A stretch of 64,000 nucleotides of DNA from Syngnathus acus (taxonomy: Eukaryota; Chordata; Actinopteri; Syngnathiformes; Syngnathidae). Positions within the stretch are counted from its first letter, which is position 1; each line of letters starts with the position of its first letter. The position numbers were made by a program, and so were the translations under genes. The notes under the pieces were generated by a model. That model saw only the letters and a program-made list of their open reading frames with translations, did no database searches and was not told the origin of the DNA. Positions 50,301 through 62,300 of the stretch are shown one piece after another. Where the stretch lies: NCBI RefSeq assembly GCF_901709675.1, contig NC_051087.1:9638884-9702883 (forward strand), read 5' to 3'.

Positions 50301-53300
50301 GCATAGCAAAGTCACTGGGATGCCATTAGTTTTAAATCTGCCTTTCAAGTAAAATATTTTCCCTGTGATGTGGTATTTATTTATCTCGAAGGCACCATTG
50401 TTATTCCCACTATTTTTATACAATAATGGATGACATTATTATATTGAGTATTCTGTCCTCTGCCCCTGCCTCCCTCGTTATCTTACCTTTTTCTTCCGGT
50501 CATTAGGCCTTTCTCTCTTTGTGCTCATGCACAGACAGAGACAGCTTTGTGTTTGTGTTGACCATGGCGAGTGTGCGCGCGCGCGTGTGTGTGCATGTTC
50601 GTGTTCACGTTTGTGTTTTGGAGAGGGGCAGCTCAAACATATCTGGCACGCCTAATGAGCTCCGATCAGCAACAAACTGGTCTTTCGAATGGCTTCAACA
50701 CAAAAGCACATATGCACGGTGCAAATACACACAAGACACATGCAAACACGCACACGCACACTATGTTTGTACATAAGATAATGAATTCCTTTCTGAAACA
50801 CAAATAAGGAAGCTATATACTATCTGATTGCATACTGTACACACACACACATGCACACACATACACTCCAACCCATCCTGCTTCTAAATGTTGTTTTTTG
50901 TAATGTAAGTGGAACTGCATGAGTGAGCATGACATCATTGCGGTTATGCCAGTGAAATCCTTCCTTCAAGTTGCCTGCAAATATAGCTTTCCCCGCTCTT
51001 GTGGTCAATATTAGACATTCACGCTATTGACTCAACTTTACATTGGACTTCCCCAGAGCATTGAGTCATCTTATTAAGATTTTTACACCAAAGCCAGCAA
51101 GTGCTGTAGCAGTAGCAAGATATTTACCGACCACGAGATAAGTATTTGTTTGACAGCACAACTTTTGTTTGAAGCCTATCAACAGAGAAAATATATTGAA
51201 ACAGACATTATTAAATTAACTTAAAGTGAAAAAATATTTGTTGTAAAAACTCTTTCTTGCAATACTGCAGCCCTTTAATTTCACCAGACTGTTATTTTCT
51301 TTTTTATTATTATTATTATTAATTTGTCTTTTCCATGCCTTTACTGCAGCCTCGTTCTGTTCCTGTTTGTGTCTGGGGGTTTCTCCTTTCATTTTCCTCT
51401 TCAGGAGGTCAAATGAAGGCTCTTTTGGGTTAAGCTCTGGTGATTGACTTGGCCAGTCTGAGACTTTTTCCCCCTGATGAAATCCTTTGTTGTGTTGGCA
51501 GTGTGTTTTGGGTCATTGGCTTGTTACATGATGAAGCTTCTCCCGATTAGTGTGAATGCATTCTTCTGTGAACTGCCAAACAAAATGGTTATCAGAATTC
51601 ATTCTCCTGTAACCATCATTCTAGTTCGTCAAAATCAAGCTTGATTTTCTCTGCAAAGGCAGAATTTTTTATCCAAATCTTAGACCGAATCTCCTTTTTT
51701 TTTTCAATGCAGATGTACCTAATGAAACACCCAATGAGATTATTTAACAGACTCACAATCAGTGATCCTTGATATTATTTCAAGAAGTGCTTCAAAGCTG
51801 CTATTTCGGTGCATCAATTAGGATGAATTATTGAAAGGCCACCGCCCAACACAAACAATGTTCAAGTGGTGCTTAGTGGCTGAACACAAAATGGCAAGGT
51901 GAATTGTTCACTGCTGTATGAGCTGTTTACAAGCAAGATTCACCAATGAAAGCAGGGGGAAAAAAACAAAAACAATTTTAGGGTTCAATGCACAAATTTA
52001 AGTGGCTTACAGTGCACACAATTGGCTGATCGCAAGGCCGATTTCTAATATTTCCCCCACAACCTGCAATGTTGTTCTGTTCTGGAGTTGGTGGGGATCA
52101 GCAACATGGAGGCGCTCGCTCAAGATGAATCCGCTGTGGTCACTGTGGTTGTTGGGTGCCATAACCCCTCGGGGTGTTTGTTTTTACATAGAATACACAA
52201 AATACAACATTGTTTTTTTCAGTGGGTTTAGCCTCTCTCTAGATTAAAAATGTTGACATGAACGACAATAATGTCATTTATTGAAAATAAGCTTTATGGT
52301 TATTTTAAACTATCATGTTTCAAGTAAATATTCGTGCAGGGCGTGAGTGTTTTTTTACTTTTTAAAACAATCATGAACTGCTACTAATATTTACAGAGCT
52401 GCTTCATAGTTTTACTTTTGCGAAAGGTGGAACGACTTGTGTTGGTGCTTTGACTGATCGATGGTGGTCCCCATTAAAAATCAATACAGAACTAACTTTC
52501 AGTTCAAAGTGAAGTAGTGCTGCACCCACTTTCCCCGCCTCAGGGTCCTTCCTAGGCAGGGTTATAAGTGGGGGTGTGAGTGTGTGTATCATCAGTGTGT
52601 GTCAATGTCAAGGCATGTTGTGGAATGCAGCTACTTCTCAACTCTTCTGTACGGTGTGATCATTCTGCCGGTTGAGTGACCTGTGCCATCCACTCTGCTG
52701 TTTCTTCTTCTTCTGTTTGCTCTGTCATCTCTTGGTCCTCAGGAAGGATCAAACTGGATTCATCCAATCCTCCCTCCCTTTCCCCCTTCTGTCACGAATG
52801 TCACTTGTGCATGGGGCATACTAATGAGATAACAGACGAGGGCACCGAGGGTAAGGCATTCACTCAGAGCTGAGCATATATGTGTTGGGGGTTGTATGGT
52901 GGAGAGAGGTGGGGGCTGGGGGGGGCTCTGTCAAGGCGGAGGTCTCCCTTTTCTGCCGTGCCTCGCATTCTGCATCTGATTAGTGTGTATGTGCATGCCT
53001 CTCACATCACAACAGTGTGGGTGGAATAGGAATGACACAAGGGTGGGTGGCAATACAAAGAAAGAGGAGGGTGAGAGCAGAGAGGCAGGGCGACGGAGAC
53101 GATAGAGCGAGAAGGAGGAAGAGGAGCAGGAAGATGAGAAAGCGCAAGCAAGTTGCAAAGGGCATCTAGTAACAGTGACGTTCTGGAGCGGCTTGGACTC
53201 TTAGACGCCATCGAGCTTTAACGTGCACGCAGTGCACACACCTATTTGGCTGAAAGCAACGCGCACCTTGGGAAACTCTCACATGTAGTGTTGGGAATTA

Positions 53301-56300
53301 CTCGTGTCTTTCTTCATGGAGCAGAAAACTTTGAGTGGGGACTCAGAAACGACCTCTCAACCAGTGAGTAATTGTGTTGTGTGTGTGTGTGCGTGTGTGT
53401 GTGGTGGGGTGTGATCCTACAAATGAAGTCTCTTTAACCAGTCGCACATTGATACTGATTGTCTTATGAAGTGTGATGTCAGTTCAATATTATGGTCGTT
53501 AGCTTAACTTCCTAAATCTGTCCCATTGGTCTTGTGATGAAGTGCATGATTATTCACATTAAAAACCATTCTGAAACTTTAGTTGCACTGCTCCGCTTTG
53601 GAATGACAGGTCACGTGACCAGTGCAATCCAATCACAGAGCAGTTTTTGACAGCGTTTCAGCAACCTGTTGATTTCCACCTTTAGTCTGGGAAAGCAACA
53701 AGAGAGAACACGCTCAGTTATGCATTGGATGTGTTCGTCGTCCAAATCACATCATCTAAAGGTGTCAGTCATTCTCTGCTCTCGGGTACAAACTAGGGCA
53801 GAATCTATTTTAATTTCACAAAATGCAGCAGTGACAAAATAGTTTGCAGTTCTTCTGTGTTTATGCAACAGGCCATAATCCCCTAAACCAGGGGTGTCAA
53901 ACTCATTTTTTTCACGGGCCGCATTGTCGTCATAGCTTTTTACGGAGGGCCATTATGACTGTCAACCCAAATAAATGTATGGGCACCCCATATTATATAC
54001 AGTAAAAGCTACAAAACAAACTGACAAATAACTCGTTTTCAAATCAGATGAGTAAAAACTGGTCAAATATAAAAAAAAAAGATATTATTAGAAGTGAAGA
54101 CAATTTGCAATTCTAGTAATGACACACGAATTTGATGCGCAATTTGTCTTCGCGGGCCACATAAAATGATGTGGCGGGCCGTATCTGGCCCCCGGGCCTG
54201 GAGTTTGACCCCTGTGCCCTAAACGCTTCTTCTATCAAGAGAAGCCCATTCATACCCTTCTAAAAAGGAACGATCACACAATGTAATGCCCAAAGATAAG
54301 TGACCCGCACACACATTACTTGTTTTTGTGTGTGTTCCTCGTGATTACCCCTGGGACCAAAAGTGTTTGTAGGGAAGGCAAATCAGATGATGAGTCAAAA
54401 CTGCTCCTGTACACGAAACACCTCAGGATGGCCGGCTCAACATCAGATGCAGGCTCCACTTTTAGATGAAGACAAGTACCTCTTTTTTTTCCCCCTCAAC
54501 AAGTGCCAGATGGGTGCAGTTCACCTCAAGAGCACAATCAAGCGTTGCCATGTGATAAGTCACTTGCTGCAGTGTGTGTTCCTTTTGTGCGCAACAGGGA
54601 GATGTATGAAAACCTTTGCCTCACGACATTTTGACGGACACACACACACGAGTCTATAGTCTATTACGATATAATACCAAGTAGAATTTTGCGCTCGCTT
54701 TAATAGAAGTTAATCATATGATAGTTGCATAGTGTTATCTTTCTACAAATAATGCAGTCAGAATTTAACCCCTCCCCCCCCCCCCACACACACACACACT
54801 CTGCCAGAAAAAAAGAAATAGCCTTAAACATCTCCTCATGACCTTGACCACTTCTGCTAACATCAGCTACGTACATCCCCATGATAACAGATCATTCAGT
54901 TCTACTCCTGAAATGGAAAGATTTTATCAATGTTATCAGTATTCGCTTCCATTTTTGTGTGGTTTTTTTTCAAAAACAAATGGGGAAAAATGATTCGGGC
55001 TGACTATTTTAGGAAGACTGATAAGTGGGCTTTCTAGGAAACAACTGTGTGACTGTGAGATCGCATCTGCCATTGAGTTGAATCTGAATTGACTCGGTAT
55101 GATCTGCGACTTACCATTTTAGGATTATTAAGGCTGAATATCTAATCATTTGTAACCTTTTTCTTTTTTTCTACGCTAAACCTTATTAGCAAGCGGTCTC
55201 AGGTTATGCTTTAATTCCAGCAGCAGAGGGCACTGTTGGCGTTTTTTTCAGACGAACTTGCAAGTCAGTAAAAAAAAAAAACAACTCAATAGGGATAATT
55301 GAAGCTATTGCCAAAATGGATCCGTAAGATTGATGGCTCTCTAATTTTCCCAAACAAAGCTACTTTTCCAGCCTGTGAACGCTTTAACACACATCTTCTT
55401 GCCCACTCAAGCAACACTTTACTCATTTGGCTTCCACTATTCTCATCTGCTTTTAGTGCAGCAATGTTTTTTTTTTTCCTTGGAACAAATGATTGCCCAA
55501 TTGAGTTTATTCATCCTTGACATTATAATGACTTACGAGTAACCACCTGAGGCAGTCACTCCTGTGCAACCTGATGATTGTCTAACAAAATTCATACGCT
55601 GTGATTAAACTCCCACCAATGTAGTTGTACATTATCCCGTTTCTTTTCCTATTTTCATTTGGTTCATGCAATTAACTCGAGAGGGTTGAGGGTGGCGTTT
55701 GTACCGGTCAAAGCCTGCGTCATCAAGACTGTGGCAATGTGCTTTGCCTCCATGCGCATGATGTGGTGGTGGTGGTGTGCGCTGCATGCAGGAGCCATCA
55801 CTGATGTTGCTATGAGACAGGAATTGTGGAAGGGTAACTTCATCATACCTCAGCATTCCGAGCTAAGAAGTGAAAAGCTAGCAATGGAAAACAAAAACAG
55901 AGAACATCACCTTTTCGATGCTTTTGACGATTTAGATCCCGTCCCAGCAAGAGGAGAAAAAAAAGGTGATAATGTCAATATTGAGTTAGTCAATGTATTG
56001 CATAAGTATGCATTGACTTTATAGTCCCACTCAACATCCAAAAACAGGAAATTAGGGGAGTGTGGTGTTGGCTTAAAGGCCACTTGCACTTGAATTGTGG
56101 TCTTTGTGCAACTGGTGGTGTTCGAGTGCGTTGTGTTTTGAAAAAGTGACGGCACACAACAGAATCTAGTTGATCATAATATTGTCTGACTACAACAGCA
56201 CAAAATAAGTCTTCCCGTCAATTTTGGAGCTATAATGTGCCCCTATTAAAATAAGTGAAAACAACAAAGGTTTCTCCAGCTGTAGAAATGTTTACCACCC

Positions 56301-59300
56301 ACATGGATGTCCACAGAAAAAGTTGAGCTCATCGGAGTGAGCATAATTTGAAAGAGAATGTCACATAAATTGTAGCAGGAGCACACACATTTGATTTTGG
56401 AGGATGCAGTACAAGAACACGTCAGGCATTCAGTCTTTGTTTCTGGGTGAGTGAGTGAGTGAGTGAGGGTGAGTTGTGTGTGTACTCTATGTCTTGTGGA
56501 AAGTTGACTTTCTTTAAGTTAAATTTAGATTTATTTCTAATATAATGAAAACAAATATTGCTCATCCAAAGTGTTTTCTATAGAACCAAAAAAAGACATA
56601 CTTGCATGATGCATTGCAATTGTTTCAAGCAGCTTCGTCAAGTCAAATTTAATTATATAGCCTTTAACCACAAAAACGTCTCACAAGCTGAAACATTAAT
56701 ACGTCATTTTCATTTGTAATTGAGAAAAAATGTTGGTCTTGAAATGAGGCTGTGATTTGAAAAGGGAGGTCAGAAGTAGAGGCTGGAGAGCTGAAGGCTG
56801 TGCTGGAACAGGATTGGCAGACTAACCTTTGTTCCCTCCTCCTCCTCAGCTCACACTGACTGGTCGGGGCGTGTCTCTATGGAAACAAGCCGTTTGTGTG
56901 TGTGCGTGTATGCATGTGAGAGACTGCGAGAGAATGGAACTTCCTGGTCAGTTTGTCGGTTAAACATAGATTGTGTCAGCCTTGGGACGTAATAAGAGAA
57001 AACTGATATGTTAGCAATGTTTTGGCTCACCAGCAGCTTTACCTTCTAGTTCAGTGTGTGTGTGTGAGTATATGTGCATGTGTGTGACAGATGTGCAAAA
57101 CCCTGGTTTCATCCATGGTAGATGCCTACATGGGTTTCCTGTTCTAAAGATCTCCAGAAGAAGCTCAGTGGGTGTCCCAGTGCAATGTGTGAGTGTGTTG
57201 TGTGTTTTTGTGAGCAACATGTAAATGAAATAGTCAGTAGGCAGCAGGATGAGTTTGAGAAAGAGGCTCTCCTTTAAGCGGGTCTGGAACTTCAATACAG
57301 TGAGTAGTGCACACTCTCTCGCGTGCATATTATGTTACACATATTGCTAATCTTCTAGTAAATGTATTCTTTTCAGATCATAAAAGTGCTTCGATTCAAT
57401 GATCTACTTATTTATGTGATAGGATTTCAATCTAGCCTACAAAATTGTGGTTGCTTTCAAATGTCCTATGCATATTGTGTAAAAACGGAATAAAATACGC
57501 TACCGTTCAAAAGTTTGGGGTCACTTAGAAATGTCTTTATTTTTAATATCAAATCACTATTTTTTCAATGAGGATAACATGAAACTAATCATTGTTAGTG
57601 TGGTAAATGACTATTCTAGCTGCAAATGTCTGTTTTTTTAATGCAATATCTACAAACAACCATCCATCCAGTGTTCTAACAGTGCACTGTTTGCTAATGT
57701 GTTAGAAGGCTAATGGATGATTAGAACACCCTTGAAAACCTTGTGCAATTATGTTAGTTTTCATGGAAAACACTAAATTGTCTGGGTGACCCCAAACTTT
57801 TGCACGGTAGTGTATAATCAATGTAAAGCATTAAACTCATTTTATAAAGTGCAATTACTGCACATGTTGTTTGTGTGCCTTTAAGGGGTGCGGCCTTGTG
57901 AGAATAGAAACAGATGTGGAAGTTGCTCTACTAACCAGCTTTTAAAGTGTTAAATTGCTGCTAGTTCATTTTGTGGCATTATGAGAGGACTAATTGTAAA
58001 TAGATGAATGTAGCAAGTGCAATATGATTCATCAATTTGATTTTCTGACTTTAAATAGTGTATCTGAAGGCATGGAAAATGACCCAATCTTAGAAATTTC
58101 CCAATCTTGTCATCATTTTTGAAATATCAACAAATGTTACCTCGACATAACGTCGTCCTCCCAGGGCATCGGGTGTAAAAGTGCGCCAACTTTATCGCTG
58201 TGACGACCCCTGACGAGGGTGCTAAATTAATAGACTGTGTAAAGGTCATGTGTAATTCCGATATTGTAGAACGGATGGTAATGTTGACTGGAAATATCTG
58301 TGTGGATTGTGTACATTGTCCTGGCGAAGCCTTGGAACAAATATTTTGCGTGGACTTGAACCACTTTTTTTCCCCTCTTTTAAATGCAGTCTCCAGTCCA
58401 AGGTGGAGGCATTGACAGAAATTGGGACAAATGGACACTAAAACAAAAAGAATTTCCTGGCCACTGTTAGTCACAATTTATCATTTCTACACACCCAAGA
58501 CAAACGTCTGTGTGAGCCTGTGCACATTACAGAAGACAAAGGAAAAATGCGGGAACTGCTTCTTCACTTCTCCAATTATTAAGTCGGCTGATGGTTGCTA
58601 CAGTCGTTGTATTTCATTCAAACAGATGTATTTGATTTGACTGAGATCGGTTAATTGTTTGTGACAGTGGTAAGCTCAAGGCAAGCAGCCAAATGAAATC
58701 GACAACATTCATCACCCTTTTAGCCCTCTTAGTCACGTCTGATGTGTGACTGACTCACTTGTTGGGAAACAAACATGAACTGCATTCCTTCCCATTGCGG
58801 ATATTGATTACTAGACCTTCAGACTCGCCCGGAATTCCAGCATCACTGGTTAGATTAGATTTAGTTAGCGAATTGTCGTTACGTGTGATTTGAGCAGCCA
58901 CCAGTGAGTTCCAATTTCTGTCTTGCCTCTCCTACATTCAGACGAAGCAGTTGTAAGACCTGGCAGGGTGTCTCCAGGCCTCTCAATGGCCACCACTATT
59001 CACCTCATATTCAAAAGTAAACACTCAGTCACGCACACGTTTCAAACTGTTGGTGCAACAGCTTTCTCTTCAGCTGGAAGCGCGTTTGTGTGTGTGCCAA
59101 ATTTGGAATTCCAAAATCAAAATGTCCCTTTTTTGAGTTCAGTGTTTTAGGGTTCTCCCTGCCACCTTTTAAGACGACTTCAACAAATCAGTGTTACTCC
59201 ATATTGAAATCTTCTCTGGTGATATTTACTTGATTTAAACGCAGGTGGATGTCATTCCTGACTAAACGGAGCCAGGAATAGCTTTCTGTGCTGCCAACAG

Positions 59301-62300
59301 CGGCGTCTTTGTGTTTCGTTGAGTGCATATGTGATCTTTCATAGTTTCTCGCGCGAGTAGACATGTTTTATTCACCAAGTGAAGTGTCTCTACCTGCTTT
59401 GTGTCTCATTCTATAACGCGACCCCCTTCTTTTTCAGGAGTCATTGTCCCAACTCAAGGAATGTTTTGGAAGATTCAGTTTGTTTAAAGGAACTTTTATA
59501 GGTGTTCACGATTATAAAAACAGTTGAAACGGATGGCTATAAATTGTGCTCTGTGTTTAGCCCAACGTCCTGGGTATATAGCGGATGATGTAAGCCCCCA
59601 CCTTCACCCAACTCAGAGTTAATAAATCACTTGAGAGTCACTTGCAAGGTGACCAACCACTCCCTGCATGCACAAATACATGGAAGGTCAACAAAAACAA
59701 CCGGGCACATGGCTACATGGTGAGCTGACAACAAAATACAGTCGACCACCTCAAACGGAATTGTTAGAGCCAAGTGTAACTGCGATAACTATAAGTTGAC
59801 AATGCATAGTGGTAAAGTGTTTCCCTTTGGGTACCAGTGGCATGCACACATTTTTTTTTTTTTTTTTGTTCTGAGAATTGTCATGTTCATTTAAGTACTG
59901 TGAAGGAAAAGAAGATGGCTTTACAGTAGATTCATATTCACCTCATTTGTTTCGCGTCATTTATTCATTCTAAGCATAAACAAAACCTAAACAATATGAG
60001 ACCGATCATTATATTCCACTCCTGCTCTCAGGAATGGCTGGCATATGCCAGCAGCAGGAGGGTGAAAACTGGAGCCTGAGAAAAGGTAGTAGATGAAGTG
60101 ATGAAATAATAGAGAATGGGCTGGGGGAAAAAAACGTGTTTTTAATTAGTGTTACTGAATATGCCTGGATTGACCAAAAAGGGGAGACAAAAAAGGAGAG
60201 CATGAGAAAGTTTGTGGGGGAGTGAGGGAAAGAAAGAGGCAGAGAGGAGATTTGGAGCCTTTACTAGGGGCCAAACCACCCCACCGCAGGGAACGTCTGG
60301 AAGTGATCACATTAAGAGTTAGAGTCGAGGTGACGACGAACGCACCCTACATAAAACAGGATTCTCCTATATAAAACATGCACACGCTCATAAACTCACA
60401 CACACACGCACGCACGCACACACGCACACACACATACACACCAGAAATGTGTGCAAGACGCTCTCACAGTCAACTACCACATAGTCATATCAAATGTCTT
60501 TTGACTTATGGGAAATTACCTCTTCTCTTCCAAAGGATATTAAAAAGAAATAAATGCAGACATTACACAGAGCGTACCATACGGCCGTTGTTTTCATTTG
60601 CCACCTTACTTCTTCTGGTGGAATCTAAGGTTTTATTTTCCGCAAGACCTTTCTCATATTTATATTTTATATCTCCCAGGTTACTGTATAAATCAATAGT
60701 TGGCAGGCTCAATTTGTGTGACTTGTTTGAAGGATGTAACCACGACTATTCTTTACATTAGTAGTCAAGGGACATGGCTTGATTCTCCTTTTGTTGCTGT
60801 TGTTGGCCTTGGTTGCTTAGTGTCAGAACTTCTGAGCCAAGACTTGTCAGGAGGTCTGTGAAACAGGCCAGTGATGAACCCAAGAGGCAGACCCAGTTTT
60901 CTGGTTGAAAAAGGGCATACGTAGGTCAGCCACGTCAGTATCACTATTTTTATTACATGACATCCATGTGGATTTTGATCCTCTCGCAAGATGACCACAG
61001 TAGACAAGAAGGTCCCGCTTGAATATTTTAATGGGAAAGTAAATGACTAACTAGGTGGGGTCAAGGAAGATTCCGTTGAATTTTGTCCAACCACAATCAC
61101 TTGGCTGACATACTACAAAGTCACCACTCTCCAGTAAAGCTACAGAAGCTTTACTGTAAGTGTCCATTACATATCATATGACTTTCGTGAGGAACTTAAT
61201 CACTTTCATCCCCATGCAGAAAACATTCCACACAATAATTTGCCCTTATCGCAATCTGCCTTGTGATCGTTTTGAATAAAGATGAAAATAAACATGTTGC
61301 AATTGTGTCCACTACCAGTGCACAGATGAGCATTGTTAGTTCAAATTTAAACAGACATATTACATTGTGTGAACTTGTATTTCCTGCTTTCTTAAGAATT
61401 TTCTTTGTAATAATATGCAGCCTAACTAGTCAAAACACAGCGGCCATTTTGCCACTTCTTGTTGACCGAAAATGACATCACAGTTGCCAGTTCTCAGATC
61501 ATAAACAATCGCGGCTCAAGTCAAGTCATGATTGGTTGTGACCTGAGACCTGGCAACTGTGATGTCAATTTTACTCATCAGCAAATGGCAAAATTGCCGC
61601 CTCCTCGAATGGATAAACGCGGGTGGATTTTGCTGCTTAAGTCATATTCCACAAACACAACAAACAAAAATAATAATAAAAAAAAAAAAAGACCATTTCG
61701 TGTTTGGCTTACCCTTTAAATAAACTAACAGGCCCTTATTTAAAATTACATCAGTTTAATAGTATGTTTATTAGTATACTATGTATACTAAGTAAACTTC
61801 CCTTGTGGATTTTATTTGATCATACCACCAGTAGTTTAATCCTGAATTTTACACCACACAGAGACCCGTTTCACAATGAAATCATTTGCACATGATAGTA
61901 GATGGGAGGGTTTACATTTCAGGGCTTGAGCAAGGAATTCAAGATGAGTCTGTAGTCAATTTGGAGGGTTTATGAGCTGAACATTTAACCCGAGTGCAAT
62001 ACCATGTGATGGGCCGCTCCGAAATGGCAGATTAAAGGTGAAAATACAGTACCTCATGGCAACATTTGTTGGATTTAGCATGCCCTACAGGGCGCCCTCT
62101 AATTTGTAAAGACAAATTGGGGGTTCTCACGTACTGGTCATTTCTTTCTTAAAATATCACTTTAGCAAAATTATGTGCTTCTATTTCTCTGGCTATTCAT
62201 CTTATCTTTTTCTTAAATAGTGCCTTGAAAAATACTGTTTATAAACTTCCCTTCAAGTCATCTCAGCTTAAAAGTTTCCATATGATTTATTGTAATATTA

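Noticed and set aside
55659-56024. 121-residue frame in rgs12 intron 4
   Set aside because: It contains a Trp run from a TGG repeat and no domain or splice support; probably chance.
60378-60761. 127-residue frame beginning MHTLINSHTHARTHTR
   Set aside because: The start is a CA/CG simple repeat and the remainder shows no homology.
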